A model generated the notes under the pieces. That model was not told where the DNA came from. It saw nothing but the letters and a program-made list of their open reading frames with translations, and searched no databases. DNA of 5,165 nucleotides from Candidatus Intestinimonas stercorigallinarum. Its GTDB lineage: Bacteria > Bacillota > Clostridia > Oscillospirales > Oscillospiraceae. Position numbers and translations under genes: made by a program. The DNA is taken from NCBI GenBank assembly GCA_019115345.1, contig DXDV01000275.1:1-5165 (forward strand), given 5' to 3'. Positions within the stretch are counted from its first letter, which is position 1, and every line of letters starts with the position of its first letter. Below are positions 1-4,827 of the stretch, piece after piece.

Positions 1-9
1 TTCCAGCAT
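1..9 (-). CDS. Possible start of a minus-strand gene, cut by the window edge
   Basis: Only three codons (Met-Leu-Glu) are inside the window, so nothing can be said about function. The case rests on the start signal. The minus strand carries AGGTGGTGA (plus positions 15-23), which matches eight of nine bases of the ideal AGGAGGTGA, with a 5-nt spacer before ATG at 9-7. A TAAAAT box on the minus strand (36-31) could be a -10 element, but no good -35 is visible. The gene would be co-directional with the DUF4330 gene and separated from it by the hairpin cluster. It could also be chance; the sequence to the left would decide. Confidence 0.3.
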
Positions 10-47
10 CTTTCTCACCACCTGCTACTTATTTTACCTCTTATGAA

Positions 48-79
48 CGAAAAAGCCCAGCTTATGCTGGACTTTTTCG
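48..79. terminator. Hairpin with flanking A and T tracts, probable bidirectional terminator
   Basis: CGAAAAAG (48-55) pairs with CTTTTTCG (72-79), and CCAGC (57-61) pairs with GCTGG (66-70) around a TTAT loop. The only mismatch in the stem is 56/71. The A-tract on one arm and T-tract on the other mean that transcripts in either direction would end in a U-rich stem base, as in bidirectional intrinsic terminators. The T-tract (73-77) is shared with the next hairpin (73-130), so the two structures compete. Function is inferred from structure. Confidence 0.5.
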
Positions 80-130
80 ACAGGCTGTGGGGACGGGGCA
101 ATGGCCCCGTCCCCTCAGCTTGTCAAAAAA
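73..130. repeat. Large imperfect palindrome, hairpin of about 27 pairs
   Basis: Positions 73-99 pair with 104-130 around a 4-nt loop (AATG). The core GGGGACGGGGC (89-99) pairs with GCCCCGTCCCC, and the outer part pairs TTTTT with AAAAA. I count two mismatches (88/115 and 78/125) and one G-T pair. Its left half is a direct copy of the sequence at 271-312. The structure is too long and symmetrical for a simple terminator and resembles the intergenic REP/BIME palindromes of other bacteria. Confidence 0.75.
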
Positions 131-172
131 CCTCTATTGAGACGGCAGACGTGCCGCAGAGGCGCAGGGGAG

Positions 173-231
173 CTCGAGGGGGCGGCAGCCCGCCTCGAGA
201 GGACTTTTCCGCCCTGGAGAGGGCGGGAAAG
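173..231. repeat. Two adjacent hairpins in the middle of the repeat cluster
   Basis: Hairpin one: CTCGA (173-177) pairs with TCGAG (195-199) and GGCGG (181-185) with CCGCC (190-194), leaving a three-G bulge and a CAGC loop. Hairpin two: positions 204-215 pair with 220-231 around a GGAG loop, 12 pairs with one G-T. No ORF with a plausible ribosome binding site runs through this stretch. The whole non-coding interval (10-329) appears to consist mostly of such foldbacks. Confidence 0.6.
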
Positions 232-241
232 GTACGGGATG

Positions 242-285
242 CGGGCTATCGAAAAAGTCCCTTGGGGGATTTTTTCGATAGCCCG
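242..285. terminator. 20-bp stem hairpin downstream of the DUF4330 gene, probable terminator
   Basis: Positions 242-261 pair with 266-285 around a 4-nt loop, with a single G-T wobble (257/270). Inside the stem a run of five A faces a run of six T, so read on the minus strand the transcript of the DUF4330 gene would form GGGACTTTTT at the 3' arm. Together with the GC-rich hairpin at 285-312 it lies just past the DUF4330 stop. Termination is inferred. The same sequence is also the first half of the second copy of the repeated module. Confidence 0.5.
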
Positions 286-312
286 AGGGGACGGGGCCAT
301 GGCCCCGCCCTC
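285..312. repeat. GC-rich palindrome centred on GGCCATGGCC
   Basis: GAGGG (285-289) and CGGGGCC (292-298) pair with GGCCCCG (301-307) and CCCTC (308-312); positions 290-291 bulge out. It is the second copy of the palindrome core at 89-114, with the 11-mer GGGGACGGGGC identical in both. It lies about 20 bp downstream of the DUF4330 stop codon, on the transcribed side. Confidence 0.65.
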
Positions 313-329
313 TTTGTCTGCGGTACGTC

Positions 330-863
330 TCAGCCCTCGGTCCAGGGCACGGCCACACAGGTGGTGATGATGCCGTTGGTGAGCTCGAAGTGGACCGTTT
401 TGACGATGTGGGTCTTGCCGATGCGGACCTCCTGGGTGCCCACCTCGTTGGTGACGGCGTTGACCACATTGGCCTGGATGGTGAAGGTGAGGTCCAGGGT
501 GTCCTCCTCGGTGGGGAAGGTGAGGGTGGTGCCGTTGACGTCGGTCATGGTGATGCCGCCCTCATGGGGCACGGCGCTGACGCCGGTGACATAGGCGTCC
601 ACCATCTCGCCGTTGGCCATGAGCTGGTCGCCGATGCCGCTCTCGCCGGGGACATAGGTCTTGATGCCCTCGTAGACCTCCGGGTCCACCCCCTCCACCT
701 CCACGGTGTAGGTGAGGATGGTACGGCTGGCATTGGAGGCGCCGTCCTTGTTCAGCACCTTCCAGCCGATGAGGGCCACCGCCGCGATCAAAAGCAAAAT
801 GACCAGCAGGTCAATGATATTCAGCTTTCCAAAGAGCTTTCCTTTTTCGTCCACCAATTTCAT
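330..863 (-). CDS. DUF4330 family membrane-anchored protein
   Basis: A 177-residue protein of unknown function. The N-terminus MKLVDEKGKLFGKLNIIDLL, followed by one hydrophobic helix (about residues 16-34), is characteristic of DUF4330 proteins. The remaining 140 residues are hydrophilic and beta-rich, with no catalytic motif I recognise. The topology is most likely N-in, with the C-terminal domain outside the membrane, because charged Lys/Asp residues precede the helix and no signal peptidase site is evident. ATG (863-861) is preceded on its strand by GGAGG (874-870) with a 6-nt spacer, which fixes the start. The gene is transcribed divergently from the cell-wall glycan operon from an overlapping promoter region, so a role at the envelope is possible but is only inference. 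Its TGA stop lies in the inverted-repeat end of the downstream repeat cluster. Confidence 0.85.
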   Translation of the reverse strand: MKLVDEKGKLFGKLNIIDLLVILLLIAAVALIGWKVLNKDGASNASRTILTYTVEVEGVDPEVYEGIKTYVPGESGIGDQLMANGEMVDAYVTGVSAVPHEGGITMTDVNGTTLTFPTEEDTLDLTFTIQANVVNAVTNEVGTQEVRIGKTHIVKTVHFELTNGIITTCVAVPWTEG

Positions 864-910
864 GTCATGCCTCCGTAATCTCTTTTCTGAACGGATGTCC
901 GGCGTTGCCG

Positions 911-939
911 TTGACCGGACTACCCAAGCATTGTATAAT
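911..939 (+). promoter_or_regulatory. Sigma-A-type promoter for the glycan operon
   Basis: TTGACC (911-916) and TATAAT (934-939) are separated by exactly 17 bp. This gives five of six matches at -35 and a perfect -10. Transcription would start near 946, leaving a leader of about 237 nt before the start codon at 1183. This is the best promoter in the window. Confidence 0.8.
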
Positions 940-958
940 ATTTTCCGTGAAGATACAA
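930..958 (-). promoter_or_regulatory. Candidate divergent promoter for the DUF4330 gene
   Basis: On the minus strand TTGTAT (958-953) and TACAAT (935-930) are 17 bp apart. The -10 matches five of six consensus bases, but the -35 matches only three. The -10 overlaps the -10 of the plus-strand promoter because this AT-rich core is nearly symmetrical. RNA polymerase could therefore bind only one direction at a time, which would link expression of the two sides. The leader would be about 60 nt. The direction of activity needs start-site mapping. Confidence 0.45.
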
Positions 959-986
959 GGGTAGATCTTGAAATTTAAGAAACCCT

Positions 987-1165
987 TACCCTCAGTGAGC
1001 AAGGGGCAATACGGTTTTTCGGGGCCAAGGGACCTGCCAGCGCGCACAAATGGGTGCCGGCAAGGCCGCAGGACGACGGCGGGCTGCCGCCCGCCGAGGA
1101 CGAGAACGCGGTCAGCGCCATTTTGGGCCACTGGCAGGCGTGTTGCCCTTTGCACACTGAGGGTA
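987..1165 (+). ncRNA. Candidate structured leader RNA, or MITE-like foldback element
   Basis: Positions 987-1009 are complementary to 1143-1165 over 23 positions, with one mismatch (998/1154) and one G-T pair. Further nested pairings are collinear: 1033-1040 with 1131-1138 (8 bp), 1048-1053 with 1118-1123 (6 bp), 1066-1069 with 1108-1111 (4 bp), and a perfect apical hairpin 1077-1084/1089-1096 (8 bp, TGCC loop). The apical hairpin is flanked on both sides by the same 7-mer, AGGACGA (1070-1076 and 1097-1103). The result is a 179-nt rod ending 7 nt before the ribosome binding site. It could be a cis-regulatory leader, a processed small RNA (size and rod shape recall 6S RNA, without sequence proof), or a small transposon derivative, since both ends carry TA followed or preceded by CCCTCAGTG/CACTGAGGG. 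Confidence 0.45.
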
Positions 1166-1182
1166 TGACATCGGAGGCATCT

Positions 1183-3414
1183 ATGAAAGTCATCCATCTC
1201 ATCAGCGGCGGCGACAGCGGCGGGGCCAAGACCCACGTCCTCTCCCTGCTTCAGAACCTCTCCAAGCACATCGACGTGACCATGGTCTGCTTCATGGAGG
1301 GGCCCTTCGCACAGGAGGCCAGGGAGCTGGGCATCCGCACCGAGGTCTACCCCAGCCGCAACGTCCTCAAGACCCTCTCCATCCTCAAGCGGAAGATCCG
1401 TACCGAGGGCTGCGACCTCCTCCACTGCCACGGCGCCCGGGGCAATATGATGGGGGCCATCCTCCGCCGCTCTACCGGCGTGCCCGTGGTGACCACCGTC
1501 CACTCCGACTACCGGCTGGACTATCTGGGCCGCCCCTTCTCCCGGGCCACCTACGGCACCATCAACACCATCGCCCTGCGGCTGCTGGACTACCGCATCG
1601 GCGTCTCCGACGCCATGGTGGACCTGCTCATCGCCCGGGGCTTCGACCCGGACAGGCTCTTCCCCATCTACAACGGCATCGACTTCACCCTGCCGCCCCC
1701 CGCCATGGACCGGGCGGCCTACTTCCGTTCGGTGGGGCTCCAGGCCGACGGGGACTCGGTGGTGGTGGGCATCGCCGCCCGGCTCAATCCGGTCAAGGAT
1801 ATTTCTACCCTGATCAAAGGTTTTGCCAAGGCCCACGAGACCTGCCCCCAGCTGCGGCTGCTCATCGCCGGCGACGGCGAGGAGCGCGCCATGCTGGAAC
1901 ATCTGACCCGGGAGCTGGGGGTGGCCGACACCGTCTGCTTCGCCGGCTGGATCAGCGACACCAACACCTTCTACCAGTCCATCGACATCAACACCCTCAC
2001 CTCCCTCTCCGAGACCTTTCCCTACGCCCTCACCGAGGGGGCCCGGGCCTCTCTGCCCACCGTCAGCTCCCGGGTGGGCGGCGTGCCCTACCTCATCGAC
2101 CACGGCGTCAACGGCCTCCTCTTTGAGCCCGGCGACGCCGAGGGCCTGGCCCACCATCTCGTCACCCTGGCCAAGGACCCCGTCCAGCGGAAGCACCTGG
2201 GGGAGCGGCTGCGGCAGAAGGGGGTGGAGGAGTACTCCCTGGAGTCCACCATCCAGCGTCAGCTCAATATCTACCGCACCATCCTCCGGCGGCAGGAGCG
2301 TTCCCGCACCATCGGCCGCCGGGACGGCGCTCTGGTCTGCGGCGCCTACGGCCGGGGCAACGCCGGCGACGACGCCATCCTGGAGGCCATCGTCCGGGAG
2401 CTGCGGCAGATCGACCCCGACCTGCCGGTGTGGGTCCTCTCCCGGCGGCCCGACGAGACCCGGCTCACCTACCGGGTCAACGCCATCTACACCTTCGCCT
2501 TCCCCAAGTTCCTCTCCCGGATGCGCAAGACCCGGCTCTATATCAACGGCGGCGGCTCCCTCATGCAGGACGTCACCTCCCGCCGGTCCCTGTGGTTCTA
2601 CCTCTTCACCATCTCCGCCGGCAAGAAGCTGGGCAACAAGGTCCTCATGTACGGCTGCGGCATCGGCCCCATCCAGCACCCCTCCAACCGGAGGCTGTGC
2701 GCCAGGGTCCTCCAGCGCAACGTGGACATGATCACCCTCCGGGACACCCACTCCCTGACCGAGCTGGAGGACATGGGCATCCACGCCCCGGAGATCGTCC
2801 TCTCCTCCGACCCCACCGTCATCCTCCCCGCCGCCCCGCCGGAGGTGGTGGACGGGATGCTGGAGAGCCGGGGGCTGGACCCCAACGGCAAATATATCGG
2901 CTTTACCCTCCGCCCCTGGCCGGGATACAGCGACGAGAAGGCCAAGATCTTCGGCCGGGCCGCCGATTACGCCTGGGAGAAGTACGGCCTCATGCCCATC
3001 TTCCTCCCCATCGAAAAGCGGCTGGACGTGGCCGCCTGCCAGCGGGCCGCCGCCGGCATGAAGGCCCCCCACTATATCTTTACCGACACCGGCGCCTCCG
3101 ACCACACCATCGGCCTTTTCGCCCGGATGCAGGTGGTGGTCTCCATGCGCCTCCACGCCCTGGTCTTTTCCGCCGGTCAGGGGGTGCCCCTGGTGGGCGT
3201 GGTCTACGACCAGAAGATCAGCTCCTTCCTGCGCTACATCGGCCAGGACCTCTTCACCGACCTGAAGGACGTGACCTACGAGCGGCTGTGCGCCCACATC
3301 GACGCCGCCGTCAGCCGCATCGGGGACACCGAGTTCCTCTCCGGCGGCGTGGACCGCCTGCGCCAGGTGGAGCAGCGCAACAGCGAGGCCGCCCAAAAGC
3401 TCTTGGGGCTGTGA
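1183..3414 (+). CDS. csaB: Fusion of GT4 glycosyltransferase and CsaB-type polysaccharide pyruvyl transferase
   Basis: A 743-residue cytoplasmic enzyme with two domains. Residues 1-370 form a GT-B fold GT4 glycosyltransferase: a Gly-rich N-terminal loop (SGGDSGGAKTH, 8-18), HCHG (81-84), YNGID (163-167), the donor-binding stretch VGIAARLNPVKD (195-206), AGDGEE (229-234) and the E-x7-E motif (Glu277, Glu285). Residues 383-743 match the CsaB/PS_pyruv_trans family: GAYGRGNAGDDAIL (387-400), NGGGSLMQD (455-463), YGCGIGP (490-496), LRDTHS (519-524) and SMRLHALVFSAGQGVPLVGV (654-673), which contains the Arg-Leu-His typical of the active site. CsaB transfers a pyruvate ketal from phosphoenolpyruvate to an amino sugar, typically ManNAc, of a secondary cell wall polymer that anchors SLH-domain proteins. 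CsaB is usually about 360 residues alone, so the N-terminal half is an addition. ATG 1183 is chosen because GGAGG (1173-1177) lies 5 nt upstream. ATG 1165 has no spaced site, and the frame upstream lies in the foldback leader. Confidence 0.9.
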   Translation: MKVIHLISGGDSGGAKTHVLSLLQNLSKHIDVTMVCFMEGPFAQEARELGIRTEVYPSRNVLKTLSILKRKIRTEGCDLLHCHGARGNMMGAILRRSTGVPVVTTVHSDYRLDYLGRPFSRATYGTINTIALRLLDYRIGVSDAMVDLLIARGFDPDRLFPIYNGIDFTLPPPAMDRAAYFRSVGLQADGDSVVVGIAARLNPVKDISTLIKGFAKAHETCPQLRLLIAGDGEERAMLEHLTRELGVADTVCFAGWISDTNTFYQSIDINTLTSLSETFPYALTEGARASLPTVSSRVGGVPYLIDHGVNGLLFEPGDAEGLAHHLVTLAKDPVQRKHLGERLRQKGVEEYSLESTIQRQLNIYRTILRRQERSRTIGRRDGALVCGAYGRGNAGDDAILEAIVRELRQIDPDLPVWVLSRRPDETRLTYRVNAIYTFAFPKFLSRMRKTRLYINGGGSLMQDVTSRRSLWFYLFTISAGKKLGNKVLMYGCGIGPIQHPSNRRLCARVLQRNVDMITLRDTHSLTELEDMGIHAPEIVLSSDPTVILPAAPPEVVDGMLESRGLDPNGKYIGFTLRPWPGYSDEKAKIFGRAADYAWEKYGLMPIFLPIEKRLDVAACQRAAAGMKAPHYIFTDTGASDHTIGLFARMQVVVSMRLHALVFSAGQGVPLVGVVYDQKISSFLRYIGQDLFTDLKDVTYERLCAHIDAAVSRIGDTEFLSGGVDRLRQVEQRNSEAAQKLLGL

Positions 3415-3433
3415 GCCCCCCACCACGCCCCGT

Positions 3434-3440
3434 GAGGTGA
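3434..3440 (+). promoter_or_regulatory. Ribosome binding site that decides a TTG start
   Basis: GAGGTGA lies 6 nt before TTG at 3447. No ATG or GTG is suitably placed in that frame nearby, so this site is the main reason for reading the next gene from a TTG codon. It lies in the 32-nt gap after the fusion gene, which suggests one transcript for both. Confidence 0.75.
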
Positions 3441-3446
3441 ACCCCT

Positions 3447-4526
3447 TTGAAGCAGTATATCGTCCTCTCCTACACCCCCTGGCGGACCACCCCCTCCCGG
3501 ACCCAGCAGCTCGCCGCCCGGCTCCGGGAGGGGGAGGTCCTCTTCTTCCAGCCCAGCCGCGCCGGCTTCACCCACAAGGACCCTGGGCGGCAGGTGCGCC
3601 CCAACGTCACCGTCTACGCCCTCCCGCCCGTCCGGCTCCCGTCGGAGGGGCCGGAGCTGCTGCTGCGCCACGGCTGGAAGCGCCAGGCCGCCTTTCTCCG
3701 CCGGGCCGCCCTCCGCCACGGCTTCCGCGCCCCGGTGCTGTGGACCACCCAGCCCCAGCAGGTCCACCTGCTGGACCAGCTCTCCTTCCGGGGCCTGGTC
3801 TACGACTGCGACGCCGACTGGTCCGATCTGCCCCCCCAGTGGGAGGGGGACCTGGCCGCCGCCGCCGACGTGGTCTTTGCCGCCTCCCCCGGCCTGCTGG
3901 ACCGGCTCTCCCCCTGCAACGCCAACATCGCCCTGGTGCCCAACGGCGTCAACTACCCCATGTTCTCCCGGCCCAGCCTGGAGGTCCCCGCCCCCCTTCG
4001 GGACGTGACCGGCCCCGTGCTGGGCTGGGTGGGCCGCATCGACGAGGACCTGGACCTCTCCCCCGTGGAGTACGCCGCCCTGGACCACCCGGAGTGGACC
4101 TTCGCCCTGGTGGGCCGGGTGTCGGGGGACCACCCCCGCCTCGCCCGGCTGGAGCGGCTGGACAACGTCCGCTTCCTGGGCCGGAAGCCGGCGGTGGAGG
4201 TGCCCGACTACCTCTCCCGGTTCGACGTGTGCCTGGACCTGCGCCGCCGGGAACAGGATTTCAGCGACGTGCTCCCCCGGCGGATCTACGAGTACCTCTC
4301 CACCGGAAAGCCCATCGTCACCCTCCTCTCCCCCGACCAGGTGGAGGAGTTCCCCGACGTCATCTACGGCGCCCACTCCCCGGCCGACTACTGCCGGCTG
4401 TGCGAGCGTGCCCTGGCCGAGGACCCCGCCTGGGTCTCCCCCCGCCGCCGGGATTACGGCGCCGCCTCGGCCTGGTCCCGGCGGGCCCAGACCGTCCAGC
4501 GTATCCTGGGTGCCATCGGTCTGTGA
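3447..4526 (+). CDS. Glycosyltransferase resembling TuaH (GT-B fold)
   Basis: A 359-residue soluble glycosyltransferase probably acting at the inner face of the membrane on a cell-wall glycan. The N-terminal half has YTPWRTTPSRTQQLA (9-23) and YDCDADW (119-125), a pattern seen in TuaH-like transferases of teichuronic acid synthesis. Between the halves lie ASPGLLDRL (146-154) and VPNGVNY (164-170). The C-terminal half has GWVGRIDEDLDL (193-204), FALVGRV (219-225), FLGRKP (243-248), and PRRIYEYLSTGKPIV (277-291), where the Glu of IYEYL occupies the usual sugar-nucleotide binding position. No membrane segment is visible. The gene follows the pyruvyl transferase fusion by 32 nt in the same direction, so both likely modify the same polymer. 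TTG is a weaker start codon and may set a lower dose than the upstream gene. Donor and acceptor cannot be read from sequence. Codon use matches the fusion gene. Confidence 0.82.
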   Translation: MKQYIVLSYTPWRTTPSRTQQLAARLREGEVLFFQPSRAGFTHKDPGRQVRPNVTVYALPPVRLPSEGPELLLRHGWKRQAAFLRRAALRHGFRAPVLWTTQPQQVHLLDQLSFRGLVYDCDADWSDLPPQWEGDLAAAADVVFAASPGLLDRLSPCNANIALVPNGVNYPMFSRPSLEVPAPLRDVTGPVLGWVGRIDEDLDLSPVEYAALDHPEWTFALVGRVSGDHPRLARLERLDNVRFLGRKPAVEVPDYLSRFDVCLDLRRREQDFSDVLPRRIYEYLSTGKPIVTLLSPDQVEEFPDVIYGAHSPADYCRLCERALAEDPAWVSPRRRDYGAASAWSRRAQTVQRILGAIGL

Positions 4527-4557
4527 GGGACGGACACAACCGGTCAAAACGTTTTTT
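4517..4557 (+). terminator. Weak candidate terminator after the glycan operon
   Basis: CGGT and TGTG (4517-4520, 4522-4525) pair with CACA and ACCG (4535-4542), 8 pairs with one bulged C and a 9-nt loop. The stem overlaps the last codons and stop of the glycosyltransferase. A run of six T (4552-4557) follows only after 9 nt, farther than in a standard intrinsic terminator. I see no better terminator before the purE promoter. Confidence 0.25.
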
Positions 4558-4620
4558 ACGATTTCCGCTCCCCTTTTTTACCTTCTCCTTGTGTAAGCAT
4601 ACGAAATTCCCCCCGCGCCC

Positions 4621-4649
4621 TTGCAATCCCTGACAAACTTCGATATATT
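4621..4649 (+). promoter_or_regulatory. Candidate promoter for the purE leader
   Basis: TTGCAA (4621-4626) and TATATT (4644-4649) are 17 bp apart, with four and five of six consensus matches. Transcription would start near 4656. It is the only plausible promoter between the glycosyltransferase and purE. The 25 bp between the terminator T-tract and the purE ribosome binding site leave little room for another. The stretch 4558-4620 holds nothing else I can recognise. Confidence 0.5.
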
Positions 4650-4680
4650 TTAGATATGACGCTTGGACGGAGGTGTGGCA

Positions 4681-4746
4681 ATGGAGACGCTCATCGGAAA
4701 GAATGTCCCCTTCCACGGCCCCAATGCGTCCAGCGCGAACCCCTGA
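4681..4746 (+). CDS. Small ORF in the purE leader, possible leader peptide
   Basis: A 21-codon ORF (METLIGKNVPFHGPNASSANP) begins at ATG 4681 with GGAGG (4669-4673) 7 nt upstream, as good a signal as that of the annotated genes. It ends at TGA 4744-4746, only 6 nt before the terminator stem. It is too short to match a family, and I do not recognise it. It has three Asn and three Pro codons but no long run of one amino acid as in classical amino-acid attenuators. Its position between promoter and terminator suggests that translating it affects termination. It may equally be a chance ORF. Confidence 0.35.
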   Translation: METLIGKNVPFHGPNASSANP

Positions 4747-4752
4747 GCTCCA

Positions 4753-4790
4753 CAGGCCATCCGCATACCGGATGGCCTGATTCTTTTTTT
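4753..4790 (+). terminator. Strong intrinsic terminator in the purE leader
   Basis: CAGGCCATCCG (4753-4763) pairs perfectly with CGGATGGCCTG (4769-4779), an 11-bp stem with a CATAC loop, followed at once by A and a T-rich tract (4781-4790, nine T and one C). This is the clearest intrinsic terminator in the window. It lies downstream of the only visible promoter and 26 nt upstream of the purE ribosome binding site. The likely role is attenuation of purE, or the end of a short independent RNA of about 135 nt. Confidence 0.85.
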
Positions 4791-4827
4791 GTTTCTCTAA
4801 AAATTTTTGCATTACAGGAGGTCCGTT

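Noticed and set aside
2..46. C-terminal end of a plus-strand gene entering from the left (frame 2, stop at 44-46)
   Set aside because: The 14 residues are hydrophobic and nondescript, in AT-rich sequence unlike the coding DNA here. A minus-strand start at position 9 with a good ribosome binding site explains the region better.
48..332. CRISPR array or tRNA/rRNA gene in the repeat-rich stretch
   Set aside because: The repeats are two imperfect palindromic modules about 200 bp apart, not regular short repeats with unique spacers. No cloverleaf or rRNA signature was seen.
43..594. 183-codon plus-strand frame across the repeat cluster and the DUF4330 gene
   Set aside because: It crosses several hairpins and is antisense to a well-supported DUF4330 gene. 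No ribosome binding site precedes it.
987..1165. 6S RNA, SRP RNA or tmRNA as the identity of the leader foldback
   Set aside because: Length and rod shape resemble 6S RNA, but the large internal loop is very asymmetric (about 23 versus 4 nt) and no diagnostic sequence could be confirmed. The conserved SRP loop and tmRNA tRNA-like ends are absent.
1054..1182. In-frame N-terminal extension of 43 codons of the fusion protein
   Set aside because: It would be translated from the foldback leader and has no homology-like character. The GT4 domain begins normally at MKVIHL (1183) with GGAGG 5 nt upstream. ATG 1165 has its GAGGG only 1 nt away, which is too close.
865..3426. 853-codon open frame on the minus strand
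   Set aside because: It is the reverse shadow of the GT4-CsaB gene, caused by strong third-position G/C bias. The translation is low complexity (Gly, Val, Asp, His rich) and matches no family, while the plus frame has full domain motifs.
3276..4547. 423-codon open frame on the minus strand and overlapping plus frames at 2430-3440 and 3437-4633
   Set aside because: They are Pro/Arg/Gly-rich frame shadows of the two glycan genes, without ribosome binding sites or recognisable motifs.
4656..4790. Purine, ZTP (pfl), PRPP/ykkC or guanidine riboswitch before purE
   Set aside because: The conserved core sequences of these classes as I know them are not apparent. A covariance-model search would be needed to exclude divergent members.
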